NCBI GenBank assembly: GCA_027886175.1
Contig: JAJNNQ010000001.1
Span: forward strand, 10,891,501 to 10,955,500
DNA length: 64,000 nt
DNA from: Phylloscopus collybita
Lineage: Eukaryota > Chordata > Aves > Passeriformes > Phylloscopidae
Reading direction: 5' to 3'
Shown in pieces: positions 1 through 14,280 of the stretch; position 1 is the stretch's first letter; each line of letters opens with the position of its first letter. The position numbers and the translations under genes were made by a program. Under the pieces are notes generated by a model. The model did no database searches and had not been told where the DNA came from. It saw nothing but the letters and a program-made list of their open reading frames with translations.

Positions 1-3000
1 TTCTTTTTAAAGAGTCTGGGATGGTCATTGGTTTTAATACTTCCCAGTAGGCTTTATTTCTTGCCAAGCTGCTGGAAGAGGCTCACTGAGAGTCTGCTTG
101 TGTACATAGTAAATTTTATTTTCTGTTTTGGCTGGTAGAACTCATGATAGAACAACTGCATGTGTTGGAAAGGGCAAAAGCATCTTGAATTGAAAAGGGC
201 AGAAAGTAGGACTGAATGAACTGCTTTAGAAGGAACATACAGAGGGTCCTTTCAGGTTCAGCCCAAAGGTCAGAATAGCTCAATGACCTTGGAGAGCAGA
301 CTGAATCCACCAAACCCACACATACAGTAAAACCCATCTGCCTCAAAACTGAAGCGGCGTCTGTCCTGTGTGTCTCATTCCTGCAGTGGTGGACAACACT
401 AGCCAAGATGAAGCCTTTTAGGAGTAAGATGATTCTTCTTAAGTCACACTGCACAGCTGGGGAGGTAATTCACGTGTCTGTGCGTAACCAAAAGGAGCCT
501 GGTTGACACTGGGGGGCAGATCTGTCAACTGGTCTATCTTGGCTCTCTTGAACTCAAAGGATCAATGACATTTTCCACTGTCTCAGGGGAAATACTGTGG
601 TGGGGGAAGGAAGAGGTGTCTGTGCTAATGCTTAAGTCAAGTTTCTCTAAGTCAGCTTCACGTGTTTGGAAAGAAGGGGATTCTTGGAAGCCAAGTGCTG
701 CGATGAGAGGCAGCCATCTGCAGCCAGGCTGAACGTCACCTCGGTGCCTCTGCCAAGGCAATGGACACCTGGGTCCCCAGCCTGGGCTTGGAGATTGCTG
801 ACATCAGCCACATAAAAGCTCTGAGCTTATGGAATGAGATGGAGTTCAACTGTCTGAATATAGCACAGAGGTGCTCCTTAAGATGCTTCAGAGCTTCTCC
901 CAAAATGTCTGTTTTCAAAGTTGAACCTCTGAGTGTTTTACATCAATAGTGAAAGTGTCCTCACTGGGGACTTTTCCCAGACCTACTCCTCAGTGACTTA
1001 TTTCTTGTCCTCCAACTAGGTTTGTGTAAATTCCTTAGGTTATTTTTTGGGTACTAATTAACTGTGCAGTAGAAATCATATTATACAACTGGTAATGAGC
1101 AAAATCTCAGACACACTCATATACCAACCAAACCTTGGCAAATTGTAATTAGCTCAGGACTTGATACTCCCTTATTCTCCATTTCATTTTTTTTTTCCTG
1201 AGGAAAAAAAAGCCCTACATAATGAGCTCTTTGAACCTAAATCAAACAACATTTTCAGTGGGGACAGGTAATGAAATGTTAGTCAAACCCATTGCAATGG
1301 GCAGATCAATCACTGCCTTGTAAGATCTAAAAAGGAACTCAGAGATAATGGTGGCAGAATGTCTCCAGTTGCAAATCTTCCAGGCCCAGCCTCTGTGGGT
1401 CACACAGGTACGGAGTGGGGAGCGCTTTCTTTCAATCCCAGCGTGCTCAAAGCCAGTTGCCACTTTGCTGAAAGCAATGGGATTGAGACAAGAAAAGAGG
1501 CTTTCACTTTTGGATCAAGCCAGCAAATTCTCTGTGCCAAGAGGGAACCTGGAATGGGTATTAAGTCTTGCAGGAATGCTGAGGGAACTGAATATGTGTT
1601 CTTGGCCTCATGGCAACAACAAGGGAGCGTATAAAGCAAACAGTTGTGAGCTACTGAGCTCAGCTGCTCACCAGGGAGATGAACAGTTTGCTGGAGCTCC
1701 AGTTTCCACATTAGCATCATACAACAGCCTCATCTATTAGTACAGTGTGCTCTCATGTCGGAGATGCTGTTGCAGCACTGAATCACTTCCCAAGACACTA
1801 ACTTTTTAGTTTCTCCTCAGCAATAGGCTTTTTGGAAAACAAAATATTGGTCCCCCAAGAAATCCTGGTATTTCAGATTTTTTTTTTTTTGTCCTAAATT
1901 GTGATTAAAATCAAAATGTTGAAATGTTATATTAGTCAAAATATATGAAATATTTCAGTTGGGAAAAGAACCTGCAAATAATTTCCTAGTGTCAGAGATT
2001 ATATATAACAATAAAGTATATAGGGATATAGAGTTCACAATGTAGGAACAAATTGTTCAGAAGTATTCCTATTTCAAGCTTTGTTGAGCTGCCCACATTC
2101 CCAGGGAGCACTTCTGTTCTTGATGAAATAGCATTTCCTGATTTTTGACATTTGGTCAAAAGCATTCAGAGCATCTCTGCTCAGCCAGAGTGGCTGTGGC
2201 AAGGGCAGGCACAGCTCTTGTCACCCAATTTGTTTAATGTTTGTTTTTTCTTCAGCTGTAACCCTGAAAGTCTCTTTGTCTTGCTCTACCTTTAGCATTA
2301 TCTCTCTCTGCATTATTACTGCAGAATTTGGAAATTAAATCCAGACTGTGACCTTTTGTCCTGCAGGTTGTAGGATTTGCTTTTGGTAAATCTACTGCTA
2401 CTGGAGTAGACAGTGGCACTGATGGCGTGGATGGCTGTTTCAGTGAGTGTACCTGGTTCTCTTTACTGACAGGCACTTCTCACCTGTCAGTGTGCTACTT
2501 AGTCTCCTCCAAGTCCATGGGACACTTTGTCTGTCTGTCTGTCTGTCTGTCTATCCATCATCCTCTAACAGGGCTGCTGAGCATTGGTGCCTGCTGAGCA
2601 CACACCTTGGGTAACACCATTAATCACCTGCCTGATGAGCCTGTGCTTTGAATTACTTGAAATACATAAAAGTGCTGCTGGTAATTTGCTTTCTCAGAGT
2701 GTTTCCCCGGGATTCAGATCATTGTGGCTGAAGGTGCCTGTTCCCTGGAGATGGAAGGAGGAGCACCACCGCAAAGCAACCTCTGAGGAGAGGTTGTATT
2801 TCTGTTTTCCTCCTTTCTTGGGCAGAGATCCTGGTACAGGTTAATCCTTGAGCTGGGCACCTCCACCCTTTGTATTTTATTGTCTGGCACGCACTTTGCA
2901 AGCCAAATTGATCAGTGTTCACCAAGGCAAGAGCCCAAGTCTCTTGGCCTCTGCAACAGGCCTTCCCTGACACTCAGACAGCCTCAGGGCCTTTACTATC

Positions 3001-6000
3001 TTTCTAAACACTTTCCTTCTCTCCTGTAGAGCTGCCTTATTACAGCAATAAAAATAACAAGGTCCCTGCAGACCTCTTTATAAAGAACAATTTAGAGCCA
3101 GGAGTAAGTGTGAGGATTGGGATGAAAATAGGCTATCACAGTGCTAATGTGATATACAGGTACGATCCACGTATTATATTGGCACGGGGAAGTTGTGTGT
3201 CTTGGGAAGCAGGGACTCAGTGTGGGACTGGTTTAGGTGGCTGCAGTCGGGCAGAAGCAGTGGGTTTGACACCCACTCTGGGAAGGGCCTGTCACAGCCT
3301 GGAGTGACTGTGACAGGTTTGGAATGGTTCCGTCAAATGTAGGGAATGCAAACACCAAAAATCATGTAAGTCTATCCAAGGACAATATTAATGTTTGGAT
3401 ATGTTAGATTGGAACAACAAATACAGCATGAAATCCTGGATCCCATGTTATTCCCTCCTTTCTGTGGGCATTTTCAAGTCCTTTCCATGGCCTCCACCAG
3501 AAGCAGCTAGGTTGAGGAGAGATGTACGAAACAAAGGCAAAAAGGTGAAACCACTCCAGATCCCACCTCCTACCCCAAGTTTTGCTGTGTGTCTGCCCCT
3601 CTGATCTGTGTTGCTTCAGATAGCTGAGGAGACACAGGCCCAAAGCAATGGCAGATCAGTTTCTGAGCTTGCCCGGGGCAAAGCAGAGGGTTAAATGGCT
3701 TGCAGGGGTGGCAAGAAAAGGTGATTGAAGCTTTTGCTGGTGGTCTGGGGGAAGAGGAAAGGAGAATGGAGTGGTGTCCCTTATGGAAGAAGTATTTCTG
3801 AACTGAGAACCTGCTGGTGGTGGAACTGCTATTTTCTTCCAAAGGTCAAAAATCCCAACTGGTACACGGAGCAAAAGAAAGGACTCAGCTGCAGCAGGGG
3901 CAAGGGCAGCCACACCATGGAGACAAAAGGCAAGAACGGCAGAAAATGAAAGGATTTTATTCCCATCTCCTGCTTCATTTCAAATGGAGGGTAAAGACGA
4001 AACAGGCTAGGATTCCTAAGGAGGATTTCAGGCGCCTACATTGCATGCACTTCTGTCAGGAGGGGAGCAGTTTGAAGGATGACTTGTGTTACTGGCACCA
4101 GCACAATATTACTGTATTATCTTTATTTTTTTTTAAAACACCCAGTATGCATTGCAAGACGTGTGAAAACACAGCAACTCCAGACATCAGTGAGGTGGAG
4201 CAGATAGAAATATAAAGGCTTATTAACAAAAGGTTGAGGTATGAATCACAGCCACATGTTTTTCTCCTCCTGCTCTACGCATAATTTTTTTTTTATTATT
4301 TTCTGTTGTTTTTCAGAGGAAGTGAGGTGTTCCTTTGCTTACACAGAAATTTTGAGTACCTGCTGCAGGGGTGTTTTATTCTGTGATCCTTTCACCCAGA
4401 GTGGTTGCCCTCCAATACCTCTCAGTCTGAAAGGCTCCTGCTCTGCCTGGCAGCTAGAGCAGAAAGTGCTCCAAGCACGGGAGCCCCGACAAGGGGGCTC
4501 TTCTACTGACTTCCACTGAGGTGTGCTAGATTCCAGTGTTTGCTCTGCAGCTCAGGAGAGCAGGCTCTGCTGGGCAGGAGGAGCTGCCCAGCGCTGGGAT
4601 TTCCTGTGCGACATCTGCCCTGCTGGCAGTTTGAAACAGAGCAAGATGAAGGTCGTGGAAAACCCAGAATGGCTTTACCTGGAAACCTCATTAAAGGGAA
4701 ATGAAATTGCTTTTGCTCTAACCACACTCAGTGATAGCTGTAGCAGCTTGGCCTATCACTTCCTGTTGCTACCCTGCCTGTAGGGCTTGGCTTGGCTCAA
4801 GAGCTTGCAAGGCTGTGACACTGCACCCAGAACCTTGGACACCTACCTCTCCTGCATCTTCTAGATCCAGGTGATCCAAAGCCAATTCTAGTGTTGCAGC
4901 TGCATGGACATAGGAGAGTATTGAAGGGTGTTGCTTTCGTTTTAGAAGTGTAATGAGAAACTACAATCCACACTAAGGAATTCAAACCTGAAACTGCACT
5001 TTTCAAGGGGTGCTGTAACTCCTGGTGGTCACAGCGGCAACTCTTGCCCCAGCACAACAGCCAGAGTCTCAAACAGACCCTGGGGGCATTGCACAACTTC
5101 ATAATAAAAAAGATTGATGTGAAAAAGGGTTTTTGTCACTCAGTATAGCTAAGGGAGAAAAATCGGATGACAGAGGAGGTGCAGTTTGCCATTGTCTGGT
5201 TGGATTCACAGAGCCACGTGCTTGGTGAACATCTGGCCTCAAGGCTGTTGTGGGGATGGAGGAGGGAGCAGGAGGGGAGTGAAATGAGGCAGCAGGATAA
5301 GGCTTTGTCTGAAGACTTTGAAATACAGGTGTACATAATGCTGAAAAAGCAGAATGAATGGTAACCTATTTTGTGGCTTTTTGATGTCTAACTTAGCTGC
5401 CAGTTCTGGTAACAGCTTTGTCGGTAGCTGTCTCACAACAGAAAGTGTGTTGTTCTCACTGTCCTGCTCATGCTCTCTCTGGGAAGAGGGCTTGCTCTGA
5501 CCATGCTGGCTAAAAAGCAGAGGCCCCTATCTCACTCAGTGACCCCCAGCACCAGCCTCAGAAGCTGGGGCTGAGTTAGAGCCTTGCTTTCAGCAGCAGA
5601 CTACATGTCTCACAGACCTCCTGCTTAGAAGTGCCCCAAAGGGCTGAACTTCAGCTGCATGGCCAAAGGGATGGTTTAGCTGTGGGCTTGCCAGTGTTTG
5701 CCAGGGGAACAGCTCTGCTGGTGCTGAGCTCCACTGTGGAAACAGGCTCTGCCCTGCTGACCTGGCAAGTGGGATGGATGCAGCTTTCACAGGCTTTGTC
5801 CTCCTGGTCCCACCATTGGCCATGTATCTGGGCAGCTGAGGCCAGGGGGAACAGAGGTTTTCTTTGGCTTGGTACCACTCCATTCCATCCTCTTGTTTTT
5901 GTCCTGGCTCATTCCTTGGCTCCTCTAAGATGTAACTTGGCAGGAGCACAATGCCCAGTGCACACACTTGGCAGCCCAGCTCTTGCTCCATGGCTTGAGG

Positions 6001-9000
6001 GTTGCTAAATGAATGATGCAACTGACTTCTGAATCCAGGTCTCTCCTGCATATTAAGTTACTGTTGCCTCCTCAATATGTTTTTCTGTACTACAGGCAAG
6101 CCCCTCTGGTCTTTCTTTCTGCTTTAGAGAGGATTATCTGCCCCATATAAAAAGCCTACCAGAGCTGTCCAACATTTGGGCTGGCCCCAAAGAAACTTAA
6201 GGACCCGCAGGGCACTGTTTAAAAAATATAAAACAATGTCTTTCTGTGCTATCCTCCACAAAACCTCCTGCTGACCAGCTGACTTGTACTCCAGGCAGTC
6301 ACCCTACAGCCCCCAGCTCTCCCACTCCTCCTCAGCAGGACATGTAACAGGCCAGGCTGTGGCCAGCAACACCTCATTTGTCCGTAGCTCGAGGCGAGCG
6401 TGCAGCTCTGCTCTGTGCCTGCCCTGGGAAGGGGCGGATGCCGGAGCCCCCCTGGCAGAGGCTCCTCCTCGACTCGTTCGAGGCTTGCGAGCACGAGATT
6501 GCTGTAATATTGAGCAAGGTTTTCCAACACATGCTTTTCTCTGGCAAATCGCCACCCACAGTGCCGTGTGCCAACATAACACTTTGACTTAAAGAGGGAA
6601 AACTGCCAGATAAATGTTTTAGTTGCAGGCCTGTTTCATTGTTGAATTCTAAAATCTTGGCGACAGCCTTTGCCAGTGGATGGGGAAGCAGCCTTGCTGT
6701 CGATGCTGGTGAATAGGGACTAAAGCAAATGTGTTCAGGGATGACATTTGGTGGACATCACCCGCCAGCTAATTACGTTCTGTTCCCTGTTCCTGCACCA
6801 AAGGCATGCAGAGTGGATCAGGGACCGTGGAGTGAGGCACCCTTTAATTGTCCAGTGGTAAGCAAGCAACAAGATTTCTTGTGATTTTGAGGAATATAGC
6901 AGTGATTTGGGGCACTTTCTGAGCCTGCAGATTGCTTGCTCAGTGAGATGCTGGTCTTTCGTGGTTAGAGGAATATGTCCCTGGGATCAAGCAGCACTTC
7001 ACCAGGGCAGAACAGTACTAGACTAAAGGAAAATTTTCATTGCATTTGAGTTCCTGGAACAGGGGTGGAACAAAGCTATGCTCCCTCTGTTCCATGCTGG
7101 AACCCAGCTGCTGGGGTATTGCCATCCCTGGGCTCTGTTAGCCACATGCAGCCAGTCCAGATACCCTGGACACAGAGAAAATGGGGGGTGGGTGCACAAT
7201 CCAGGCGCAATATCATCAGCACATCCTTCTGAAACAATTAATACTACTTTGCTTCCCTCTGCCTGGATCTGCAAGCACAGAGGTGTCAGAACAATGTGTG
7301 CTCTTCTGCCCCAGACCCAGAGAACCAGACATTAGCAAACTGTCAAAGTAGGAAGGAAAAGGCTGAACTTCCCCTGTGAAAGCACTACTTACAATAGAAA
7401 AAAACTACAGTAACTGTTGTTTTCTAAAGGAACCCTTGTTTGCATGGCCTATGTCTTCCAGGGTAGCCACCTACACAGTTTTTCTTCATCAGGGATCATT
7501 TATTTTGTTTTCAGATCATTGTCTACACTAATTGTCTTAAACAAGAGTAACTTCCTTTCTCTTTATTCCCTAGTGGTCTTGATAGGTTTTAATTACCTTT
7601 AGGTGGTTTCCCGTGTAATTGCACATCAAGTTCATTAATGATCACAATATGTTCACCTAATAGGTTTCCATTAAAATCCAATGGGTTCCCATCAAAATGA
7701 GTAATGGGAACTGACAGAAAACTCACTAAAATCCCAGTGTCTTTAGTTACAGTGAATTAAACATTGTGTCTATTAAGAAAGATAAAAACAAATGTCAAGA
7801 CAAAAAATAATCTCACAAATTAATAAATTTATCTGTACAGAGTTCTGCAGAAACTAGCAAAAGGCTCGTAATGCTTTAGGTCCAGTTAAGCATTGAGGTT
7901 TTGCCACCTTGACCATATCATTAAAGCTCAGCTAAATGCAGGAAAAGAAAAAGCTCCCTCCATTGCAGTGCATTGCAGTTTTGGAGGAGCAGAGCAGTCT
8001 GGATCCCTTGCTGATCTCAGTTCAGTCCTTGTCACGGCTGCGCCCTGTGGCTGCAGGGGAGAGCGCGCAGGGCCGGGTGTGCTGGGGGTGAGGAGCCAGC
8101 GCAGGCAGGAGGCAGCTGGGGTGAGGAGGGCAAGGCCGGAGTGCATGGATGGGGCCATTCCGGGCCCCCCTACCCCTGCACCTTCCACTACAAGCAGGTC
8201 CTGCCTCTCTCATTTGCTCCATCCCCTCTCACTTTCCCTCACTGCCAGCTGCAATAACCTCCTGAGGCCCTGCAGCAAACTGGAGGAGCTATTTTTCCAT
8301 TCTGCTCTCTTGACCCTTGATCTCTTCAGTGACTGGCAGCCCAGGTGCTTTCCAGGGACCGTTGGAAAGGAGAGGTCATTCCTGCATTTTAACTAGGAAT
8401 GTCTGGAGGCTGTGAGGTGATGTCAGCCCTGGGGCTGTTTGTATCCTCTCATTCCATCTGGATCTTGTAGGCTAAGAGCATCTTTGAGCTGACAAAGTGC
8501 CCAGGACAAACCTTTTCATCTGTACCTGGGCTGCCCTTGCAGTGTTGAGCTCCACTGAGTGGTTCTGCTGCTATGTATGGTCTTCTGCTACAGCAGCAGG
8601 ACTTTGCAGAAAAAATCAAACTGCTCTAAATTCCAGTAAGCAAATCTGTGACTCTTCATGGCAACTCCACATTATTCCCAGGTTGTTTGCTATTTTCTCT
8701 GTTCTTCCTTCCCTGCTGCCTTCATTATCACGCTGAATATCACCAGGGCAGCATGACAAGAATCTGGAGAGACACATTATTAGGACAGCTGTGTTCATAC
8801 CTCTGAACTGCAGCGTTTGTTAACAATTCTGAGCTTGAAGAGGGGGAGGATGGCAAAATCTGCTTTTCCAAATTAGAAAGATGTATTTTAACAGTGTGTC
8901 TGAGTGGGTTACATACTCCAGTGGCTAATAGTGACCACTCAGGGACCTCTCTATTGCTGTAGCATGTAGAAGGCCCCTTGGAGTGGCACAGACCTGGCAG

Positions 9001-12000
9001 GAGAGTGTCAGATGTGCTCCTCCAGAGCATCTGCAGTGTGACCCTGGCCTGCTCTTTATAGATCCAGTTTCCTGTGCCCAGGCAGCCCTGGCCCTACACA
9101 GCAGTGACAGGGCATTGTAGAGCTGTGTGTACTCAGAGGCAGGACAGTGACTGGCAGACAGAACTTCAGCAGCACTGACCAACAGGCTCCTTAAAACAAG
9201 GGGCAAACTTGGAGTGCAGCAGCCCCTGCTCTGAGCCTGCAGCTGGGCCACGCTGGCAGACCAGGGGCAGGATGGCAAGTGGAGTGGCTGGAACTTCAGA
9301 CAGGGATGTCCAAGGCTGGGATGTGGACACTTGAATGGGACCTTATGTGACATGCCAAGGATTTGTGATGAGTTCAGCCTTCATTTTGTTGCCACAGAGG
9401 TTGTCTGCAAGAAGGCTGCTGTGAGTGCAGAGGGCAGTACCTGTCTGTGTGCATGGACAGCTTCGGTCTGGGATCAGACTGCCTCACTCTGGCCCTCGAG
9501 GGAGATCGGCTGCATCGCCTTGAGAAACAGAGCTTGGGAGAGGAAATCTGGGCATTACTTTTCCTCTTTTAATTCCCTTGTGTGTCTAAGTTAGGAATGC
9601 AGAGCTGCCGGACACAGACCTTTCCTTTCCTGTTCCAGCCAAGTGCCAGCAGCCTTTCAGGGGTTCCCAATACCCTCAGCAGGAGACAGAAAGTGAACGG
9701 AACTGGCTTCCTGCCACAGAAAAGCTTTTGTGCCTCTTTCAGGCAGCTTCCTATAGTTCCCTTGGTGCCAAGAGGGGAACCAGAGGAAGTTCCTACAGAC
9801 AGAAATGTGTTATTACTATTTCCTGTTATGAAAAGCTACCAATGCAACAAATCTTAGTGGTTTCATTTGTTTATGTCAAAATGAACTAAGAAACTTAATT
9901 TTTTTTTGTCACATGTAATTATCGTACAGTTTTTCTCTGCAGTTTCTGGAGGTAATTTAGCATTTTAATTAGCTCTAAGCTACAAACACATGCCTGACCT
10001 CAGAAAGAAACAAAAAAACTGTTTTCTGGCACTTACAAGTAAATAAAATTGTCCTCCTCTCCTCTTGCCACCATCTTTTATTTAGTGCTGCTAAAAGGTA
10101 CCAGAATGTCAGCCTTGGAGATTGATTCTCCTTCCTAGCCTGGAGACCATGCCTGTTCCTGAGGAGCCAAGTGCTGTTGCTGAAGTGCAGTAGGTTCCTG
10201 TGCCATGCTGACCTTATCTGCTTGTTACACTCAGCCACAGCTAAATAAGCATCGGCAAGAGAATGCAGGGAGGGCTGGTCATGGAGGGCAGCCTGGGGTT
10301 TGCAGAGCTGCCTTCTCCCCTCCACATTCCGTCTTTTTCCGTACCCTTCCCTCATTCTTTGGCTGCAGATGTTTTCAAGCCATCCTGATTACACTGGTCT
10401 CCAGTTGGTCACATTTTTTGTTGACTGGCTTTTTTTTTTTTCTTTCCAGGAACACATGTGCTTTGCTTTCTCTCCAACTCTGTCACTTTTTATTAACTCA
10501 AACAAAATGTAGGAAAGCAAACACCTCTTTGAAAATACTTTCAGTCATTTGATATGATACTGTCTGAGAAATGCTGAAACCATTCCAGGGCTCCAAGAGA
10601 GCAGACTGTGGTGGTGTCAAGGAGAGTTTTCCAGCACGTGCAGCTGGGTGCACAGCTCCTGTTACAGCCTGTCAAGGCTGGTGTGTCCAGCCCCGCTCTG
10701 CTCGTGGCCGCTGGGTGTTCCAGCAGGGATCTGCAGGGCAGCGCCTGCTGCCACCTCTCAGGCTGTGGGACAAGGCGTGCACATCACGCAATTGCTTGCC
10801 CAGCCTGGCTTCCTGATAATCCCTATCCTATTCAAGCCATCTCATCTCAGCTTGCATGCAGTATTTTATACATTTGAAACACTAATATGGGCCAGACAGT
10901 GAACAGCTCCACAATGTCCTTGCCAAAGCGGGGATCAGAGCACCAGTGCGAGTGTGTGGGTCCAGCTGACCTCAGTTCAGTCTGGCTCATTTGCATCAGC
11001 TGAGAGTCTGGAGTACTTGGGAATACAGAGGGCTTGGCTTCAGAACTGAGGAATGGGGACATGGAGATCTGGACTTGCAGGGTTTGTGGTTTCAGTGAAC
11101 ATAAGGCACCTCCTGGCTGCAACAGGAGTTGTGAGTGCTCAGCACATCTTAAAACCAGACCTGGTATCTGACTTAATGCACCCAGTTGTGTGTCCTGCTC
11201 TGTGGGAAACTGCACTCAGCTTTGGCATGGCTGAAGAGAGACAAAATATTTAATATTAGGAAGAATATTGCTTTGTCAAGAGAGACCAGGCAGCACAGGC
11301 CAAGCTAGGTAGGTGTGAAAACCACACACAGGAAGGCTGAGCTGTGCTGCAGAGCCCAACTTCTCCTGATGCTGCACGAGAAGGGAAAGCTGTACAACAT
11401 GTGTGTGGAGCCCCAGCTCTGCTCCATTTTTTACGGAAAAGCTCAGGTGTTGTCCAAGATCAGACGTGAGATGTTGTTTGACACATATGACTGCCAGACC
11501 AGAGAGGAAAGAGTACGTTTTCATATTAACAGTTCTTGGCAAGCCCCAGATTTTTCAGCTTTTCATAGTTTGCAGAAGTGCCAAGAACAGAGGCAAACAA
11601 AGGGTGAAAAATATTTCATTCATCCTGTGAACAGTGAGTTCAGGGACACCCGTTATTAATTGAGTCAAGTGCAGAGCTCTGGATCCAACCCTGGGCAGGA
11701 ATGCTCTCTTTTGAGACCTGCCTTCTTTGGATCTTTGAAAAGAAGAAGAATGCTTTCTGCATGTGAAAGCAGTAAGTGGGATGGAGCAAATGAAGGGACA
11801 ATTTAGTGAAACTCTGCTTTCTTGTCAAATTGAGCAGAAGATGTAAGTTTGTACATAGCAGAAGTGAAAGGCACTTGCACTCCAGAAAACAGTTCATAAA
11901 TTTCCTTGTGCTCCACACCCTCTCTCTAACGTCCACAGCAGAGAACCCCTTTTTACTGCCAAGGGAGACATATGCCCAAGGAAAGTTTTAAGGAATCATA

Positions 12001-14040
12001 GCTACCTCCTGAATCTTCATTAACCTTCCCCCATTTCAGCACTGCGGTAGTTTCCACTGCTGTGACAAGTCTTGCAGAGAGACAATGTTCTGCAAAGCAG
12101 GAGTCCTAAGATAACAAAAAAGAGTCTTCTTTATACAAATTATACTTTGAATTCGGGGGTCAAAACTTACCAGGGCAAAAGAAAGTATTTGGCATCTCTG
12201 TCTGGATTGTCTCATTACTCGTGTAGAATACTGAGTTTACAAACAGCCGGTGGTCCTGAGTACCCAAACCTGGCTGCTCAGGCACGAATTGGCCGGTGCT
12301 GCAGGGTCAGAGCACCCTGGGCAGCACCATTGGCTCTTCTCTCTCAGGCAGCGATGTGGGAGCTCCGACCTCTGGGGAATTCGGGGCAAGGGCACCACAG
12401 GCTTAAGCAACACTTTTCATTGTTGTGGTAACATCCAGCAATACAAGAGCTTTGTTTGCCTTGAAAGGCACAGGTGCAAACTGATGGGGATTTCAAACCT
12501 TTGTGAGCAAAATACTTCTTCCTCTTCCAGCCTTGATGTATCAGAGTTCCAGCTTTCAAAAGCAAAAGGTATCAACAAGCACGAACTGCACCCAGGCACA
12601 GGAGAAGTGGCTTTGCTGAGCAGTGTGTTTCAGTGAAGTGATTTAGGGAATCTCTCTATGTACAACTTGTGAACTCTGGCTGAGGTTACGGAACTGCTGC
12701 ATGAATGTTTCAAAGTATGTTGTTCCACATGTCACGTATCTTTCAGATCAAGCATAATGGAGGTCCCTTATGTGTGAATAGGTCCCACTAATATGACAAA
12801 AAGGAGGGTTGCAGCCTAGGAAATGCCTCAGATGATTCTGTCTGAGAGCTGGAAGAGCTGGAGAGCCAAACAGGGTGTAATGCTGGGCTTAAACACAGCA
12901 GAATCTGAGAAGTTAAGGAAGAATTCACACTCCCTCCTGCACAGGGGAAGTGTGATAAGGAACACAGTGAAGAGATCATGCTTTCATCTGATGGAGAATG
13001 GTGTGTCCTTTATGACCCTTGGGCCAGCCACATTAAAGGATAACATTTGCATAGGAGAGGAAGAAAGAACTAAAGATATTTTGATGTCCTTTGGAATGAA
13101 GAGCTGTTTTGTGCTGTCTCCAAACACTGTTTCTCAAGCATGCCTTCTGATGGCTTTCAACAAGCCACTGAGGTATTTTACACACTTAAAAAGCATTCCT
13201 GATAGCCACTTTTCAGTTGCACACATCACTTTTGAGTTGATTTAGTTTCTGCAGGCTCATGATAGGCTGCCATGGGCACAGAGAGCTTCAAGTAGCAAGG
13301 TGTTGAAGAAGCAGACTGGTTTATCTGAAGGAAACACAGTGCTTGAAGTACTTCAGTTCTGAAAGCCTCTCTTATCCAGTGGTAAGTACTGCTGGGAGTA
13401 ATCAGCAGGGCTAATAGCATGTGCACAGGGAAAGATTTTGCCTGATTTTCCCTATGCCTGTGTAAATCCAGGTCCAGCTGGTAACAGAAGATGAACACAC
13501 TATATGGAATGAGCTCCCCAGGTGCAAATGGCAAAATGGGTGTTCCCAGCACAGGTGACACTCACACAAAGTGAAGGCAAGCACAGACATTCAGGGCTCT
13601 TTGGAGAGCCCCACTCCAGAAAACAGACCTATCTATAATGGGAAGGAAACCAGGTGGCAAGAGCTCAGCTGGCCACTAGAGAATGACCAGTATGCACAGG
13701 CAGCGTGTCTCTGCAGTGTGCAGGAATGCAGGCAGGACATTCAGTTTGGGATGCCAGCTCTGGGAATGGGCACTTCCCAGCCAGAGCAGTGTGGTGCAAG
13801 GCTGTGCAGTGCAGAGCCATCTCTGGGCATTCACATGGGAGCTGCAGCTCCCACTCAGTGGAACCTGTTCTTTGTGCCTTGCTGGGGCTCAGCGAGGGCA
13901 GAGCCCAGCTGAGGAGCTGGGTAAACACAAGGGGCTGAGCACCACCATGCTCTGAGTGCAGCAGCTGCACAGAACGGGGCTGCTTAAATCCTGCCCAGCA
14001 CTCCTGCCACTGAGCCCACTTAGTCACTGCAGTGACTGCA
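1..14040. other. Gene-free stretch (intergenic or upstream of gene)
   Basis: I find no exon with convincing splice sites plus a protein I can recognise on either strand. The sequence is CpG-depleted, moderate in GC and punctuated by homopolymer runs: T10 at 1,187-1,196, T13 at 1,878-1,890, T10 at 4,285-4,294, T9 at 9,899-9,907 and T12 at 10,430-10,441. A modest CpG-richer spot lies near 8,030-8,160. The open frames, the longest being 167 codons at 7,893-8,396, lie in the GC-richer patches and show no domain or composition typical of a protein. No interspersed repeat was recognised by eye. Confidence 0.6.
2528..2552. repeat. (TGTC)n microsatellite
   Basis: About six uninterrupted tetranucleotide units. 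The unit is the complement of the (CAGA)n tract near 18.6 kb, so the same repeat class occurs twice in the window in opposite orientation. Confidence 0.95.
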
Positions 14041-14280
14041 GTGTAGGCAAGCCCCATTAGAAATAATGCATAAAGGTTAATGAAATACTTGTAGCTATTT
14101 TAATAAGTGATTAATCTTTTATTACATACTGTTACACAGTCCAGCAGAGCAATAGATTGCTTTTAATTGTAGCTTATCATTATCTATGGTAAGTTGCACT
14201 GATGTGCTGGTAACCATTTTGAACACATGCTGCTTATATATATAACAGGCCAACCACTCCAATTCATTATTTATTAATGG
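14041..14280. promoter_or_regulatory. AT-rich block, candidate distal regulatory element
   Basis: This AT-rich island sits between GC-richer flanks and is dense in TAAT-type homeodomain cores (GGTTAATG, GTGATTAATC, CTTTTAATTG, TTATTAATGG). It also contains AGATTGC and CTTATCAT motifs and no tandem repeat. Such clustering of varied motifs without low-complexity structure is common in developmental enhancers. Conservation cannot be judged here, so the call is inference. Confidence 0.25.

Noticed and set aside
506..519. CTCF-like CACTGGGGGGCAG
   Set aside because: Has a mismatch in the invariant core AG. Isolated and too weak to call.
11990..12000. Possible CR1 tail (AATCATAG-type octamer)
   Set aside because: A single short match without the tandem tail or the conserved CR1 3' sequence.
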